Source: Salinimicrobium nanhaiense (GTDB lineage: Bacteria; Bacteroidota; Bacteroidia; Flavobacteriales; Flavobacteriaceae). Taken from it: a stretch of DNA of 64,000 bases. The stretch covers positions 124,001 through 188,000 of the forward strand of contig JAAVJQ010000001.1 of assembly GCA_012038135.1 (NCBI GenBank). The letters run 5' to 3'. Under the pieces are notes generated by a model. The model saw only the letters and a list, made by a program, of their open reading frames with translations. It was not told where the DNA came from and searched no databases. A program made the position numbers and the translations under genes. Below are positions 44,775 to 55,321 of this stretch, in pieces (the first letter of the stretch is position 1; each line of letters opens with the position of its first letter).

Positions 44775-47177
44775 CTAAAAAGAGTACTGCAGCGCAAGAA
44801 TAAGATTTCGCCCTGCAGCAGCAATGCCCGAAGAATAGGTACGGTAGCGTTGATCTGTAAGGTTCTCTAAAGTGGCAGTTAGCAATAACATTTTTCCCAA
44901 TTGATACTGAGAGCTCAAGTTTAGCGTATACCATTCGGGAGCATAAGGATCACCGTTTTCATCTAAAGCATAAAGATAGGCCTTATCTCTTTCGGAAGGT
45001 GCAAGGTCCTCTGCGCTTATCTCCCCATTGTATTCGGTGAAAAGATCCAACCTTAGATCATCATTCTCCCACACCAGGTGCGCATTTCCGAAGAAAGGTG
45101 CGGCATGTCTTAAGGCTGCCTTTGTACCATCGTCCTGTTCTTCTTTTCCCTCGGTAAGACTTACCTGGGAGGTGAATTTTAACCGGTCGTTAAATTTAAT
45201 CTTGGCACCTGCTTCAAAGCCATAAACATAAGCTTTAGCTGCATTTTGAATTGCCTGCACCCGGCTCGGCTCCCCATGATATTCAATGATGGTCTCCCCA
45301 TTCAGACTGTAATCCCTGCGCACCAGTGCATCTTCAAGCAAGGTGTAGTAACCGGCAAGATCGAGCTGTACCACGCGATTAAAATTCAATTTTACACCAA
45401 GTTCAGAGTTATAGGCTTTTTCGGGCTCCAGGTTAGGATTGGGAACCACGACCAATCCCGGCGCTGAGTCAAAGATCTTTCCAACATCATCAATATTTGG
45501 TGCCCTAAAAGCTGTCGAAAGATTCACTTTCCAGCTTAAAATGTCATTTTGCTGCCAGGTCAAACCTGCACTTCCGGTCAAAGCTCCGGTTTTGAGATCT
45601 GCATCCTTAAAGGGGAAATCATAAGTGACTTCATCAAAAGTTGCATCAAGTAAAATATAATTATACCTCGCCCCCGTTTGTAAAGTCAATTTTGAATTCA
45701 GCTCCCACTGTAGGTTTCCATAGGCAGCAAGAGATTGCCAGGTGGCATCATCGGGATATCTTAAAGTGCCCGGAAAGCTTTCTCCGGATACAATATTGGT
45801 TTCCTTTCCTACAGTATTTACTTTATTGAAAACATATTCCCCACCATAGAATAAAGTGTTCTGAGGAAACTTCTTTTCAAAATCAAGATTTACAGAATAT
45901 GCATCCACCTGCTCTTTGGTGTGAAAAACTATATCTTCTCCAAAATTGCGGTCATTTCGGCTTTCCTCAAAAAACTGGTAGGCAGCAGTAAGTTTGGCTT
46001 CATTGTAGATCCTGCCGTTCCCTATCTTATCAACCTGAAAATTTGTTTGCAGCCATTCCTGCGGCCCGTAATACCATTCGGCTGCTCGTAACTCCCCGTT
46101 TCTTTTTCTATACAGCCTGTCATATCTTGGAAAATCTGAAGTTGTTGAATAGATCATTCCCAGGGAAAAATCATATTCTTCTGTAGGTTTAAACCTTATT
46201 TTTTGCAGCAGGTTGATCTGATCATAACCGGTAGGTACCTGCACTTTTGGATCTTTATTTTGAACGGTGATATCCCTGCCATCCCTTCTCACAGCATATT
46301 CGTGACGAAGGTATTCATCCGGGCCATGGCTGCCCATACGCATGTCACCAAAATCTGAATAAGTTGCGCCGGAGAGGAAAGCCCATTTCTTGTTTCCGTA
46401 CGAGAGGCTTAGATGTCCGGTTTTTTCTTCGTTGGCTGTAGCGTACCGGGTATAGGCTTTTCCGGAAAAATTTCCTCCTTTAGCTACAGAAAATGCCGGA
46501 GTAAGGGTGTAAAAGTTCATCACTCCGCCAATAGCATCACTCCCAAAGGTGATGGAACCGGGGCCTAAAATTACTTCGGTCCTTTCCAAAGCAAGCGGAT
46601 CAATGGAGATTACATTTTGCAGGTTTCCCCCGCGGAAAATTGCTGTATTCATTCGCACTCCATCCACAGTGATCAACAACCGATTGGTGGAAAATCCCCT
46701 GATCATGGGACTCCCGCCACCCATCTGACTTTTTTGGACAAACACCTGCCCTGTACTTTCCAACAGGTCGGCAGCAGTTTGAGGACTGGAAACAAGAATC
46801 TCTTTCTGGTTAATACTTACCACTTTTTGCGGCACCTTTCTCCGGTTCTGTTCAAAACGGGAGATTGAGAGGACTACCTCGGTTAATTCGTTCCTGGTAG
46901 GCACCAGGAAAACTTTGTTTTGCTGTTGCAGGATCTGACGTTTGGTAGCATGGAATTCGGCATGGGAAACATGCCTGAAAAAGATGATCTCCCCCGCTGA
47001 AAAAGCAGAAAGATCGGCTTCCCCGTCAAAATCTGTAAGTATATGTTTGGATTTATCTTTATTAAAAACAGCCACATTAAATATGGGTTGTTTGGTCTCT
47101 TTATCAAGTACAACGATCTCCTGGGCAGAGGAATAAGAAAAAAGAAGGAGCAAGGCAAGGCTTGTAAAAAGTCGCAT
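44775..47177 (-). CDS. TonB-dependent receptor, haem/vitamin-type
   Basis: An 800-residue outer-membrane receptor: short signal peptide (to YSSAQ19), carboxypeptidase-regulatory-like domain (about 20-95), plug (about 105-235; SPQTAADLLESTGQVFVQKSQ without exceeding the family pattern, IRGFSTNRLLITVDGVRMN) and barrel ending LILALQYSF. The plug with GGGSPMIRGF and DGVRMNTAIFRGGN is typical of haem or siderophore/cobalamin receptors (HmuR/BtuB-like). It is not close to the two receptors at 12-23 kb. Its ATG overlaps the recO stop by one base. The ligand cannot be fixed from sequence. Confidence 0.9.
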   Translation of the reverse strand: MRLFTSLALLLLFSYSSAQEIVVLDKETKQPIFNVAVFNKDKSKHILTDFDGEADLSAFSAGEIIFFRHVSHAEFHATKRQILQQQNKVFLVPTRNELTEVVLSISRFEQNRRKVPQKVVSINQKEILVSSPQTAADLLESTGQVFVQKSQMGGGSPMIRGFSTNRLLITVDGVRMNTAIFRGGNLQNVISIDPLALERTEVILGPGSITFGSDAIGGVMNFYTLTPAFSVAKGGNFSGKAYTRYATANEEKTGHLSLSYGNKKWAFLSGATYSDFGDMRMGSHGPDEYLRHEYAVRRDGRDITVQNKDPKVQVPTGYDQINLLQKIRFKPTEEYDFSLGMIYSTTSDFPRYDRLYRKRNGELRAAEWYYGPQEWLQTNFQVDKIGNGRIYNEAKLTAAYQFFEESRNDRNFGEDIVFHTKEQVDAYSVNLDFEKKFPQNTLFYGGEYVFNKVNTVGKETNIVSGESFPGTLRYPDDATWQSLAAYGNLQWELNSKLTLQTGARYNYILLDATFDEVTYDFPFKDADLKTGALTGSAGLTWQQNDILSWKVNLSTAFRAPNIDDVGKIFDSAPGLVVVPNPNLEPEKAYNSELGVKLNFNRVVQLDLAGYYTLLEDALVRRDYSLNGETIIEYHGEPSRVQAIQNAAKAYVYGFEAGAKIKFNDRLKFTSQVSLTEGKEEQDDGTKAALRHAAPFFGNAHLVWENDDLRLDLFTEYNGEISAEDLAPSERDKAYLYALDENGDPYAPEWYTLNLSSQYQLGKMLLLTATLENLTDQRYRTYSSGIAAAGRNLILALQYSF

Positions 47178-47896
47178 TAACTGTAAATTTCATTTAGGAC
47201 CGTCAAAGACTTTGGCTTATGGAAGCCCTGCAAATGGATCTCATAATACCTCAACAGCATCAACAAAAAGCCAGAACGGCCGGCCTGGTTTAATTTTATA
47301 GCAGGAAGATCATCAAATTCTATACCCAACAGGCGCTGCAAAAGACCTACATTCTCATCATTAATGCAGTCGGGATTCGTTTCTATTTCCTGAAAAGTAC
47401 CATCCACCAGATTAAAAACCGGAGCATCCTCCTGAGAATCATCGGGATAAAAACCTAAATAGCGGGTGAGCTTTACCAGGAACAGCAAATGAAAATTAAC
47501 AGTTTTCTCATGAGTATCAAACCAATTAAGGCTTTCTTCCAGGTAATCATACAAAGCCGGATTAGCTTCTTCTTCCCTGACTGAATTCCGCAGCACCTCG
47601 GCCAGGAACATCACCACTGTGGATTTGATCACGTTAGTATGAAGGCTTTGGTAAGGGCTGTGGATTTTGGCTTCTTTAATATATTCGAGCGTACCTTTGT
47701 CTTTATGACTCGCTACCACTTCCAGTTGCGTTAAAGGCTGAAATAAAGAAGCCTTTAGCTTACCTTTTTTAGATTTGAGCACCCCTCGAAGCAGATAAGT
47801 TTTAAGGCCCGCCTTTTCAGTAAAGCATTTCACGATCAAATCGGCTTCTGCGTATTTTAGGGCGCTAAAAACTATTCCTTTGGTGGTGATCAACAT
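47177..47896 (-). CDS. recO: DNA repair protein RecO
   Basis: A 239-residue RecO: N-terminal OB-fold (about 1-80, TTKGIVFSALKYAEADLIVKCF, TYLLRG), then a helical domain. RecO helps RecR and RecF load RecA on single-strand-binding-protein-coated DNA. The zinc cysteines found in some RecO are absent, as usual in Bacteroidetes. Its stop overlaps the start of the TonB receptor by one base. Confidence 0.93.
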   Translation of the reverse strand: MLITTKGIVFSALKYAEADLIVKCFTEKAGLKTYLLRGVLKSKKGKLKASLFQPLTQLEVVASHKDKGTLEYIKEAKIHSPYQSLHTNVIKSTVVMFLAEVLRNSVREEEANPALYDYLEESLNWFDTHEKTVNFHLLFLVKLTRYLGFYPDDSQEDAPVFNLVDGTFQEIETNPDCINDENVGLLQRLLGIEFDDLPAIKLNQAGRSGFLLMLLRYYEIHLQGFHKPKSLTVLNEIYS

Positions 47897-48024
47897 GGAT
47901 GCCGGTGTAGTTTAGCTTCAGAAGCATTAGATTATAAAAAGGATCTTCAGAAATTATACTTCTCAAAAAGGGCATTTTCAGCAGGTATTCTTCCGAAGCA
48001 ATAAATGTAAGTCAAAAAAAGAAA

Positions 48025-48044
48025 AAGCCGCAAAACTGCGGCTT
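48025..48044 (-). terminator. Terminator of gdhA
   Basis: Minus-strand AAGCCGCA, loop GTTT, TGCGGCTT, followed by TTTCTTTTTTT; stem of 8 bp, 26 bases after the gdhA stop. A textbook intrinsic terminator. Confidence 0.88.
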
Positions 48045-48069
48045 CTCCAAATTTAATTTTCAAAAGAGT

Positions 48070-49497
<1,428 letters not shown>

Positions 49498-49572
49498 TTA
49501 TTTTGTTATTCCTTTTATAATTAATCAATTTATGAAAGGCCCGTAATTCCGATATTCTTTAGGATGTTTTTA

Positions 49573-49580
49573 TATATTTG
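49573..49580 (+). promoter_or_regulatory. Promoter -7 box for the 49.6-kb barrel protein
   Basis: TATATTTG, perfect TAnnTTTG match, 20 bases before the ATG and back to back with the gdhA promoter about 100 bases away. Confidence 0.6.
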
Positions 49581-49600
49581 CTTACACTCGAGAATTTAAT

Positions 49601-50377
49601 ATGGCGCACATTTCCAAATCATTGCTACCGCTTTTCCTGCTGTTTTTTATGGGAAAGGGTACTGCATTTGCACAAGTGGGAATGGTGGGTCAGGAGATAG
49701 GCATAGTGGTAGGTCCGGTAGCCTATTTCACCGATTATGGATTACGCTGGAATGCCGAAACCAACTCCTCAAACGTGGGAATGGGAGTGGGCCTGGTTTA
49801 TTACTTAAACTTTGCATATAAAGCCGATTGTAACTGCTACGCCCGCTACACCTATTTTAACGATCATTTTAGAATTCGAGCTGAGATCGATTATCACGAG
49901 GGGGAATTGAATCATTTTGGTGAAATAGCCCAAAGGGACTCTGAGGGCGGAAGGCAGCTTAGAGGAATGATAGGGCAGGCAAAGGTTTATGAAATTGGGG
50001 CTCACCTGGAATATTATCCTTTAAGTATTAGGGACTATACTGCATTTGCCTATCCTATTTCACCTTATGTTAGCCTTGGGTTTACCTATGTGGGCTATGA
50101 TCCCTACACCTATTCTACTCTCGGTCCATTAGAAGAAAATATTTTTCACACCTTTAAGGGTTATGTGGACCAGGAAGCCGGATCTACCTGGGGCGTAGTG
50201 GCAGGCGCCGGAATGCGCTATAAATTAGCCGCCTCCAGCGACCTTGTGATGAACCTGCAATGGAGATATTACAACACCGATTGGATGGACGGGCTGGACC
50301 ATGAAAATCCGCAGAACAAATTCAATGACATGATGTTCTGGCTGAATTTTGGGTATATCTATTACCTGAACTTCTAG
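49601..50377 (+). CDS. Outer-membrane beta-barrel protein of unknown function
   Basis: A 258-residue exported protein (signal peptide to about AFAQ25). The mature chain is a series of amphipathic strands (EIGIVVGPVAYFTDYG, YYLNFAYKADCNCYARYTYF, VVAGAGMRYKLAASSDL) ending FGYIYYLNF, typical of a small outer-membrane barrel. The layout, and its place beside gdh, remind me of a Flavobacteriia-restricted family, possibly the one annotated THC0290_0291, but I am unsure. Two close cysteines (CNC) in one strand are unusual for a barrel. Own promoter, divergent from gdhA. Confidence 0.75.
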   Translation: MAHISKSLLPLFLLFFMGKGTAFAQVGMVGQEIGIVVGPVAYFTDYGLRWNAETNSSNVGMGVGLVYYLNFAYKADCNCYARYTYFNDHFRIRAEIDYHEGELNHFGEIAQRDSEGGRQLRGMIGQAKVYEIGAHLEYYPLSIRDYTAFAYPISPYVSLGFTYVGYDPYTYSTLGPLEENIFHTFKGYVDQEAGSTWGVVAGAGMRYKLAASSDLVMNLQWRYYNTDWMDGLDHENPQNKFNDMMFWLNFGYIYYLNF

Positions 50378-50398
50378 TTGGTAGTCGGAAATCCGAGC

Positions 50399-50433
50399 AA
50401 TGAAGGCTCCAGAATTCCTTCGGAAGCCTCATT
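50399..50433. terminator. Bidirectional terminator-like hairpin
   Basis: AATGAAGGCTCC and GGAAGCCTCATT pair with one bulge on each side, in the gap between two convergent genes, next to an AAAAATTTGATTTTT stretch. Confidence 0.4.
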
Positions 50434-50454
50434 AAAAATTTGATTTTTGAGGTC

Positions 50455-51597
50455 TTAACTCAAAGCCTGTTTTAGATCGTTAATAAGATCCTCCTCGTCT
50501 TCAATTCCTACGCTAAGTCTTATCAATGAATCTACAATTCCTGTTTTTGCTCTTTCTTCCTTTGGAATAGAGGCATGGGTCATAGTGGCAGGATGCCCTG
50601 CAAGAGATTCAACACCCCCGAGAGATTCAGCAAGGGTGAAGATTTTCAGGTTTTCCAGGAATTTATGTGCGCTTTCCAGAGTTCCTTCAGCAGTTGTAAA
50701 GGAAACCATTCCGCCGAAACCTTTCATTTGTTTTTTGGCAATCTCGTGATTTGGGTGGTCTTCAAATCCGGGCCAGTAGACTTTATCTACCCCGGGATGA
50801 TTTTTTAGGAATCTGGCGACTGCTTCCCCGTTTTCGCAATGTCTTTGCATACGCAGGTGCAGGGTCTTGATCCCTCTCAAAACAAGAAAACTATCCTGTG
50901 GTCCACAAATAGCACCACTTGCATTTTGGTTGAATTGTAGTCTCTCTGCAAGCTCCTCGTCATTCAACACCAAACCACCAAGCACCACATCGCTATGACC
51001 TCCCAGGTATTTCGTTGCGCTGTGCATCACGATGTCTGCTCCCAGTTCCAGTGGCTGCTGCAGGTATGGCGTTGCAAAAGTGTTGTCGACAGCCAGCAGC
51101 AGTTGATGTTTCTTAGCAATACGAGCCATGGCTGCAATGTCAATAATATTCATCATGGGATTGGTTGGCGTCTCCACCCAGATCATCTTAGTATTTTCAT
51201 TAATGTATTGCTCAATACCATCTGCATCTTCCATGCTCACAAAATGGAACCTGATGCCCATTTTTTCAAAGATCCTGGTGAACAGCCGGTATGAACCACC
51301 ATACAGGTCATTTGTGGAAATGATCTCATCACCCGACTTCAGCAGTTTTATTACAGCGTCAATTGCGGCAAGTCCGGAGGCAAAGGCAAGGCCATATTTC
51401 CCATTTTCAATACTGGCAAAAGATCTTTCCAGGGCGGCGCGGGTAGGATTTCCGGTACGTGAATACTGAAAACCCTTGTGTGCTCCCGGACTGGATTGTT
51501 TGTATGTGCTGGTTTGATATATAGGCGTCATTACAGCGCCAAAAGCGGGATCTGTATCCTGCTGTCCCCCATGAATGGTCCTTGTATTGAACTTCAT
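50455..51597 (-). CDS. Cystathionine gamma-synthase/lyase family PLP enzyme
   Basis: A 380-residue Cys/Met metabolism PLP-dependent enzyme. The Schiff-base lysine is Lys196 in MHSATKYLGGHSD; YSRTGNPTRAALE and FASGLAAIDAV are further family blocks. It could make cystathionine from O-succinyl- or O-acetylhomoserine (gamma-synthase) or cleave cystathionine (gamma-lyase); sequence alone does not settle this. Monocistronic by its surroundings, with a perfect TACCTTTG box 23 bases before ATG. Confidence 0.92.
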   Translation of the reverse strand: MKFNTRTIHGGQQDTDPAFGAVMTPIYQTSTYKQSSPGAHKGFQYSRTGNPTRAALERSFASIENGKYGLAFASGLAAIDAVIKLLKSGDEIISTNDLYGGSYRLFTRIFEKMGIRFHFVSMEDADGIEQYINENTKMIWVETPTNPMMNIIDIAAMARIAKKHQLLLAVDNTFATPYLQQPLELGADIVMHSATKYLGGHSDVVLGGLVLNDEELAERLQFNQNASGAICGPQDSFLVLRGIKTLHLRMQRHCENGEAVARFLKNHPGVDKVYWPGFEDHPNHEIAKKQMKGFGGMVSFTTAEGTLESAHKFLENLKIFTLAESLGGVESLAGHPATMTHASIPKEERAKTGIVDSLIRLSVGIEDEEDLINDLKQALS

Positions 51598-51620
51598 AAT
51601 TTTAAATATTATTTAAGAGT

Positions 51621-51628
51621 CAAAGGTA
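51621..51628 (-). promoter_or_regulatory. Promoter -7 box for the transsulfuration enzyme
   Basis: Minus-strand TACCTTTG, perfect match, 23 bases upstream of the ATG at 51597. No SAM-riboswitch-like structure is seen in the short leader. Confidence 0.55.
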
Positions 51629-51692
51629 GCATTTGCTTTGGGCTTTCTCAAAATAGCCCGTACCTTTCAGATCAGTTTAACAATAACCATTT

Positions 51693-52460
51693 ATGCTCCG
51701 CAAATTTTTCCGTCTCCTGCTGCTTGTGCTGATATTTTTAGGCTGCAAAAGGGACAAAGAAGAAGAAAAACCTGTTCCGTTACGATTCGAAAAAGAAAGC
51801 CTTGTGAAAAAAGCCGGGGAAAATTGTGATACTGCCGATTACGATTGCTCTGTCATTACTTTAGATGTTGTTAGGGCAAAAGGAGCTTCAGCAATAGCAC
51901 AAAGGATCAACCGAAATCTCGATACTCATGTGATCCAGCTGATCTCTTCGGAAGAAGAAGCCGATATTTCCAACCTGGAAGAGCTTTCAGAAAAATTCTT
52001 GAGCGACTATCGCGACGCGGCCGAAAACTTTTCCGAAGAACCGCCATGGGAGGCCTACGTTAATGAAAATATTTACCTGCGCACAGACACTTTAGTATCT
52101 GTAGGGATAAGCATGGAGATCTTTAGCGGGGGCGCTCACGGTTATAAAAATCTCACCTTCCTGAATTTTGATCCCAGGACCGGAGAAAAACTTGCCTATA
52201 ATGACATTTTTGAATCGGAATTTTCAACCTTTGTTGAAGAGCGTTTCCGAAGGGAGCAGAAAATTCCGGAAGCCGAAAACATCAACAGCACAGGTTTCTG
52301 GTTTGAGGACAATAACTTCAATCTGCCCGAAAATATCGGTTTTTCTGAAGATAAAGTGATCCTGGTATATAACGCCTACGAAATTGCAGCTTATGCAGCA
52401 GGAGAGATCCTCATGGAAATTCCCATTGAAGAAGTTCGGCCTTTCCTGAAGAATGAATAA
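51693..52460 (+). CDS. DUF4163/DUF3298 lipoprotein (RsiV-like)
   Basis: A 255-residue lipoprotein (LIFLGC, Cys18). The N-terminal half (about 35-150) corresponds to DUF4163 and the C-terminal half (about 150-245) to DUF3298, with SGGAHGYKNLTFLNFDPRTGEKL as the junction signature. The same fold forms the lysozyme-sensing domain of Bacillus RsiV, but this protein has no anti-sigma region. It heads a plus-strand run with the ArsC-like and EamA genes (9-base gap, then 8-base overlap). Confidence 0.85.
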   Translation: MLRKFFRLLLLVLIFLGCKRDKEEEKPVPLRFEKESLVKKAGENCDTADYDCSVITLDVVRAKGASAIAQRINRNLDTHVIQLISSEEEADISNLEELSEKFLSDYRDAAENFSEEPPWEAYVNENIYLRTDTLVSVGISMEIFSGGAHGYKNLTFLNFDPRTGEKLAYNDIFESEFSTFVEERFRREQKIPEAENINSTGFWFEDNNFNLPENIGFSEDKVILVYNAYEIAAYAAGEILMEIPIEEVRPFLKNE

Positions 52461-52469
52461 TTTTGCAGC

Positions 52470-52823
52470 ATGAAAAAAATCTACCACCTTTCTACCTGTG
52501 ACACCTGCAAAAAGATATTAAAGGAGCTTGATCCACCAGCCAACTATGAGCTTCAGGACATCAAGGAGAATCCGTTGACGGAAGAACAGCTTGAGGAGCT
52601 TAAGCACCTATCGGGAACTTATGAAGCCCTTTTCAGCAAAAGAGCCAGGCTTTACAAAGAGAGAGATCTTGAGAACAAACAAATTTCTGAAGAAGACTAT
52701 AAAAATCTCCTTTTAGAGCACTATACTTTCCTGAAGCGGCCGGTTATCGTGAACGGGCAAAAGATCTTTATTGGCAATTCCAAAAAGGAAGTAGCTGCAG
52801 CAAAAGCTTCTTTAAGTGAATAA
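52470..52823 (+). CDS. ArsC-family thioredoxin-fold protein
   Basis: A 117-residue ArsC/Spx-type protein. The redox motif CDTCKK places Cys10 and Cys13 at the N-terminus, and FLKRPVIVNGQKIFIGNSK is the conserved C-terminal block. Family members reduce arsenate or act as redox adaptors; the ordinary arsenate-binding Arg triad cannot be confirmed and no ars genes are nearby, so arsenate reduction is doubtful. It overlaps the EamA gene by 8 bases. Confidence 0.85.
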   Translation: MKKIYHLSTCDTCKKILKELDPPANYELQDIKENPLTEEQLEELKHLSGTYEALFSKRARLYKERDLENKQISEEDYKNLLLEHYTFLKRPVIVNGQKIFIGNSKKEVAAAKASLSE

Positions 52824-53709
52824 GAGGCTGCTGGCCATACTTGCAGCCATTGGTGCTGGAACTATCTACGGAATCAATCACACCGTGGCCAAGGGTTTGA
52901 TGCCGGTCTACATTCAGCCGTTCGGATTTATCTTACTAAGAGTAACAGGAGCAGCGATTTTGTTCTGGCTCATTAGCTTTTGGGGACCTAAGGAAAAGAT
53001 CGCCACCAGTGACTGGCCAAGACTATTTGGATGTGCCGTTTTGGGAATGTGTATCAATATGCTGCTTTTCTTCAAAGGCCTAAGCTGGACCACTCCAATC
53101 AATAGTTCGGTTATTACCACGATAACTCCGGTGCTGGTATTGATCCTTGCTGCCATTCTCATCAAAGAAAGGGTGACCTGGAAAAAAGCTGCCGGAGTGG
53201 TCATAGGACTTTCGGGAGCTTTGGGTCTGGTCTTTTTCAGCGCCGGTGGAGTGACAAATGCACCTAATATTCCGATGGGGAATTTGCTGGTACTTGGAAA
53301 TGCTATTTCCTATGGGCTTTACCTCATCCTCGTCAAACCGCTGACTTCCAAATACCATTCTTTCACCATTATGAAATGGCTTTTCCTGATGGCAGTGGTG
53401 ATCAATTTTCCAATTACCATTAAAGAATTCCTGGAAGTACAGTGGGCAACTTTACCACAGGATGCTATATGGGGAATGGCCTTTGTAATCTTTGGCACCA
53501 CCTTCCTTACCTACCTGCTGAATGTTTTTGCGCTTAAAGAACTAAGTGCGGCAACCATAAGTGCCTTTGTTTATCTGCAACCCTTAATCGCTATTGCCTA
53601 TGCAGTCTCTACTGGAGCAGATTCTTTAAGCCTGCTTAAGATTGTAGCAGCGTTTCTGGTATTTACAGGCGTTTACCTGGTGACGAGAAAACCAAAACCT
53701 ATAACATAG
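52816..53709 (+). CDS. EamA/DMT-family transporter
   Basis: A 297-residue inner-membrane protein of about ten transmembrane helices in two EamA repeats (about 8-140 and 150-290). GTG at 52816 is the start, overlapping the previous stop by 8 bases; a later ATG would remove the first helix. Such transporters export or import amino acids, nucleotides or other metabolites; the substrate is unknown. Its end overlaps the convergent thioesterase by 11 bases. Confidence 0.9.
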   Translation: MNKRLLAILAAIGAGTIYGINHTVAKGLMPVYIQPFGFILLRVTGAAILFWLISFWGPKEKIATSDWPRLFGCAVLGMCINMLLFFKGLSWTTPINSSVITTITPVLVLILAAILIKERVTWKKAAGVVIGLSGALGLVFFSAGGVTNAPNIPMGNLLVLGNAISYGLYLILVKPLTSKYHSFTIMKWLFLMAVVINFPITIKEFLEVQWATLPQDAIWGMAFVIFGTTFLTYLLNVFALKELSAATISAFVYLQPLIAIAYAVSTGADSLSLLKIVAAFLVFTGVYLVTRKPKPIT

Positions 53710-54187
53710 CAGGATCGATATCTTTGGGCACTTTCCCAAACCTGCGGGTATCTTCTTTGGTAAGAATTCGAAAATCTGCAGTATGATCCAGGTTGTTTAA
53801 TTTATCGAATAAATCTTTTGGTAGTCCCGTGAGCTTACGCTCCTTTAGATCTATCCATCCACCCATCATCTCACAGCTGGCAAAATTCCGTCCTTTATGA
53901 TCATAAAAATCATGTACAAATTCAAAGTACATGCCGTCTTCAGAGAGGCCGCTAAGTTTTAAAGTTACTGTTACCGGCTCTCCTGCAAAGACCTCTTTAA
54001 AATAAAAGACGTGCTCATAAAAAACAACCGGTCCAAGGTTATGTTTGGACATTTCCTTATAACCAAAACCATTTTCCATTAAGAAACCCATCCGGGTGTG
54101 GCTCATAAAATTAATATAAGCCGTATTGGCCAAATGTCGGTTTGCATCAATATCACTCCACCTTATCTCGAACTTTTTCTTGTACAT
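53699..54187 (-). CDS. Acyl-CoA thioesterase (hotdog fold)
   Basis: A 162-residue 4HBT-type hotdog protein. EIRWSDIDANRHLANTAYINF near residues 6-26 is the central-helix signature with the catalytic Asp; it resembles the FadM/YbgC group. It would hydrolyse acyl-CoA or related thioesters. The gene is divergent from the YheT-like hydrolase and its last 11 bases overlap the convergent EamA gene. Confidence 0.88.
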   Translation of the reverse strand: MYKKKFEIRWSDIDANRHLANTAYINFMSHTRMGFLMENGFGYKEMSKHNLGPVVFYEHVFYFKEVFAGEPVTVTLKLSGLSEDGMYFEFVHDFYDHKGRNFASCEMMGGWIDLKERKLTGLPKDLFDKLNNLDHTADFRILTKEDTRRFGKVPKDIDPAML

Positions 54188-54273
54188 ATTTAAAATTTTG
54201 AGATAAAATTACAAATTAATAGTATGCACGCATAATGATTTTTAATTCCTTTACCATTCCAAACAAAGATGAC

Positions 54274-55233
54274 ATGCCGCTGGTAAAGAGCACTTACGAT
54301 CCATCAATAATTTTTAGAAACTATCATGTTTCTACAGTATATTCCGCTACCCTGCGTAAAGCTCCGGTAGCACAGCAGCGGGAAAGGGTGACTTTGCAGG
54401 ATGGAGATTTCATCGATCTTGACTGGAGCTGTTCAGAAAAAGAGACAGATAAGGTCCTCGTGGTGGTACACGGCCTGGAAGGCAGTGCAAGCCGACCATA
54501 TGTCACCGGGTTGGCGAAATATTTTATTCAAAACGGGTGGGATGTTGCTGCCATGAACCTGCGGGGCTGCAGCGGAGAACTGAACCGACGTTTCAGGTCC
54601 TATCATGCCGGCGCTACAGATGACCTGCAGGAGGTGATGGAGTTCATTCTAAAAAAGGAAAAATATGAGCACATTGCATTCAACGGCTTCAGCCTGGGCG
54701 GAAATCTCATGCTGAAATACCTGGGTGAAAAAAGGGAAATTCCGAAGCAATTGAAGGCAGCGGTCATGGTCTCTGTTCCCTGTGACCTTCATGGCTCCCT
54801 GAAACAACTCCAGAAGAAAGAGAATTACCTCTATTCAAAGCGTTTCTATTATAAATTAAGAGACCACCTGTTGCTGCGGGCAGAACAATTTCCAGATCAG
54901 ATAACAAAAGAAGAGATCGATGCGTGTGATTCCCTGGTGGACATTGATGAGCTTTACACCAGCCGTGCCCATGATTTTGAAAATGCAGTGGATTATTACG
55001 AGAAGAACAGTTCGCTGCAATTCCTGGAAAAAATCAAAATTCCTACCCTGCTCATAAATGCTAAAAATGACGGCTTTCTTTCTGAAGCCTGTTACCCGAT
55101 TGAAATTGCAGAAAAAAGTGAATTCCTTTATCTGGAGATGCCTGAGTATGGCGGTCACGTGGGATTTATTCAGAAAAAACCTGAAACCTATACCGAAGAA
55201 AGAGCCCTGGAATTTTTCAAGGCTCACCTGTAG
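54274..55233 (+). CDS. YheT-family alpha/beta hydrolase
   Basis: ATG at 54274 gives 319 residues (an in-frame ATG at 54235 would add 13). The COG0429/YheT pattern is clear: YDPSIIFRNYHVSTVY at the N-terminus (in place of NGHLQT), VVVHGLEGSASRPY, NLRGCSGE, nucleophile elbow GFSLGGNLMLKYLG, and a C-terminal YGGHVGF with the catalytic His. Esterase or lipase activity is expected; no natural substrate is known. No signal peptide. Confidence 0.88.
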   Translation: MPLVKSTYDPSIIFRNYHVSTVYSATLRKAPVAQQRERVTLQDGDFIDLDWSCSEKETDKVLVVVHGLEGSASRPYVTGLAKYFIQNGWDVAAMNLRGCSGELNRRFRSYHAGATDDLQEVMEFILKKEKYEHIAFNGFSLGGNLMLKYLGEKREIPKQLKAAVMVSVPCDLHGSLKQLQKKENYLYSKRFYYKLRDHLLLRAEQFPDQITKEEIDACDSLVDIDELYTSRAHDFENAVDYYEKNSSLQFLEKIKIPTLLINAKNDGFLSEACYPIEIAEKSEFLYLEMPEYGGHVGFIQKKPETYTEERALEFFKAHL

Positions 55234-55321
55234 TTTTCAAAAAAGCTAAAGGAGGGTTAAAAAATAATCTCCTTTGCTGCCATAGAAGCTTTTTGATCTA
55301 TATTAGTTCAAAAGGACAAAT

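Noticed and set aside
50455..51597. SAM riboswitch upstream of the transsulfuration gene
   Set aside because: The leader after the predicted promoter is only about 20 bases; no room for a riboswitch.
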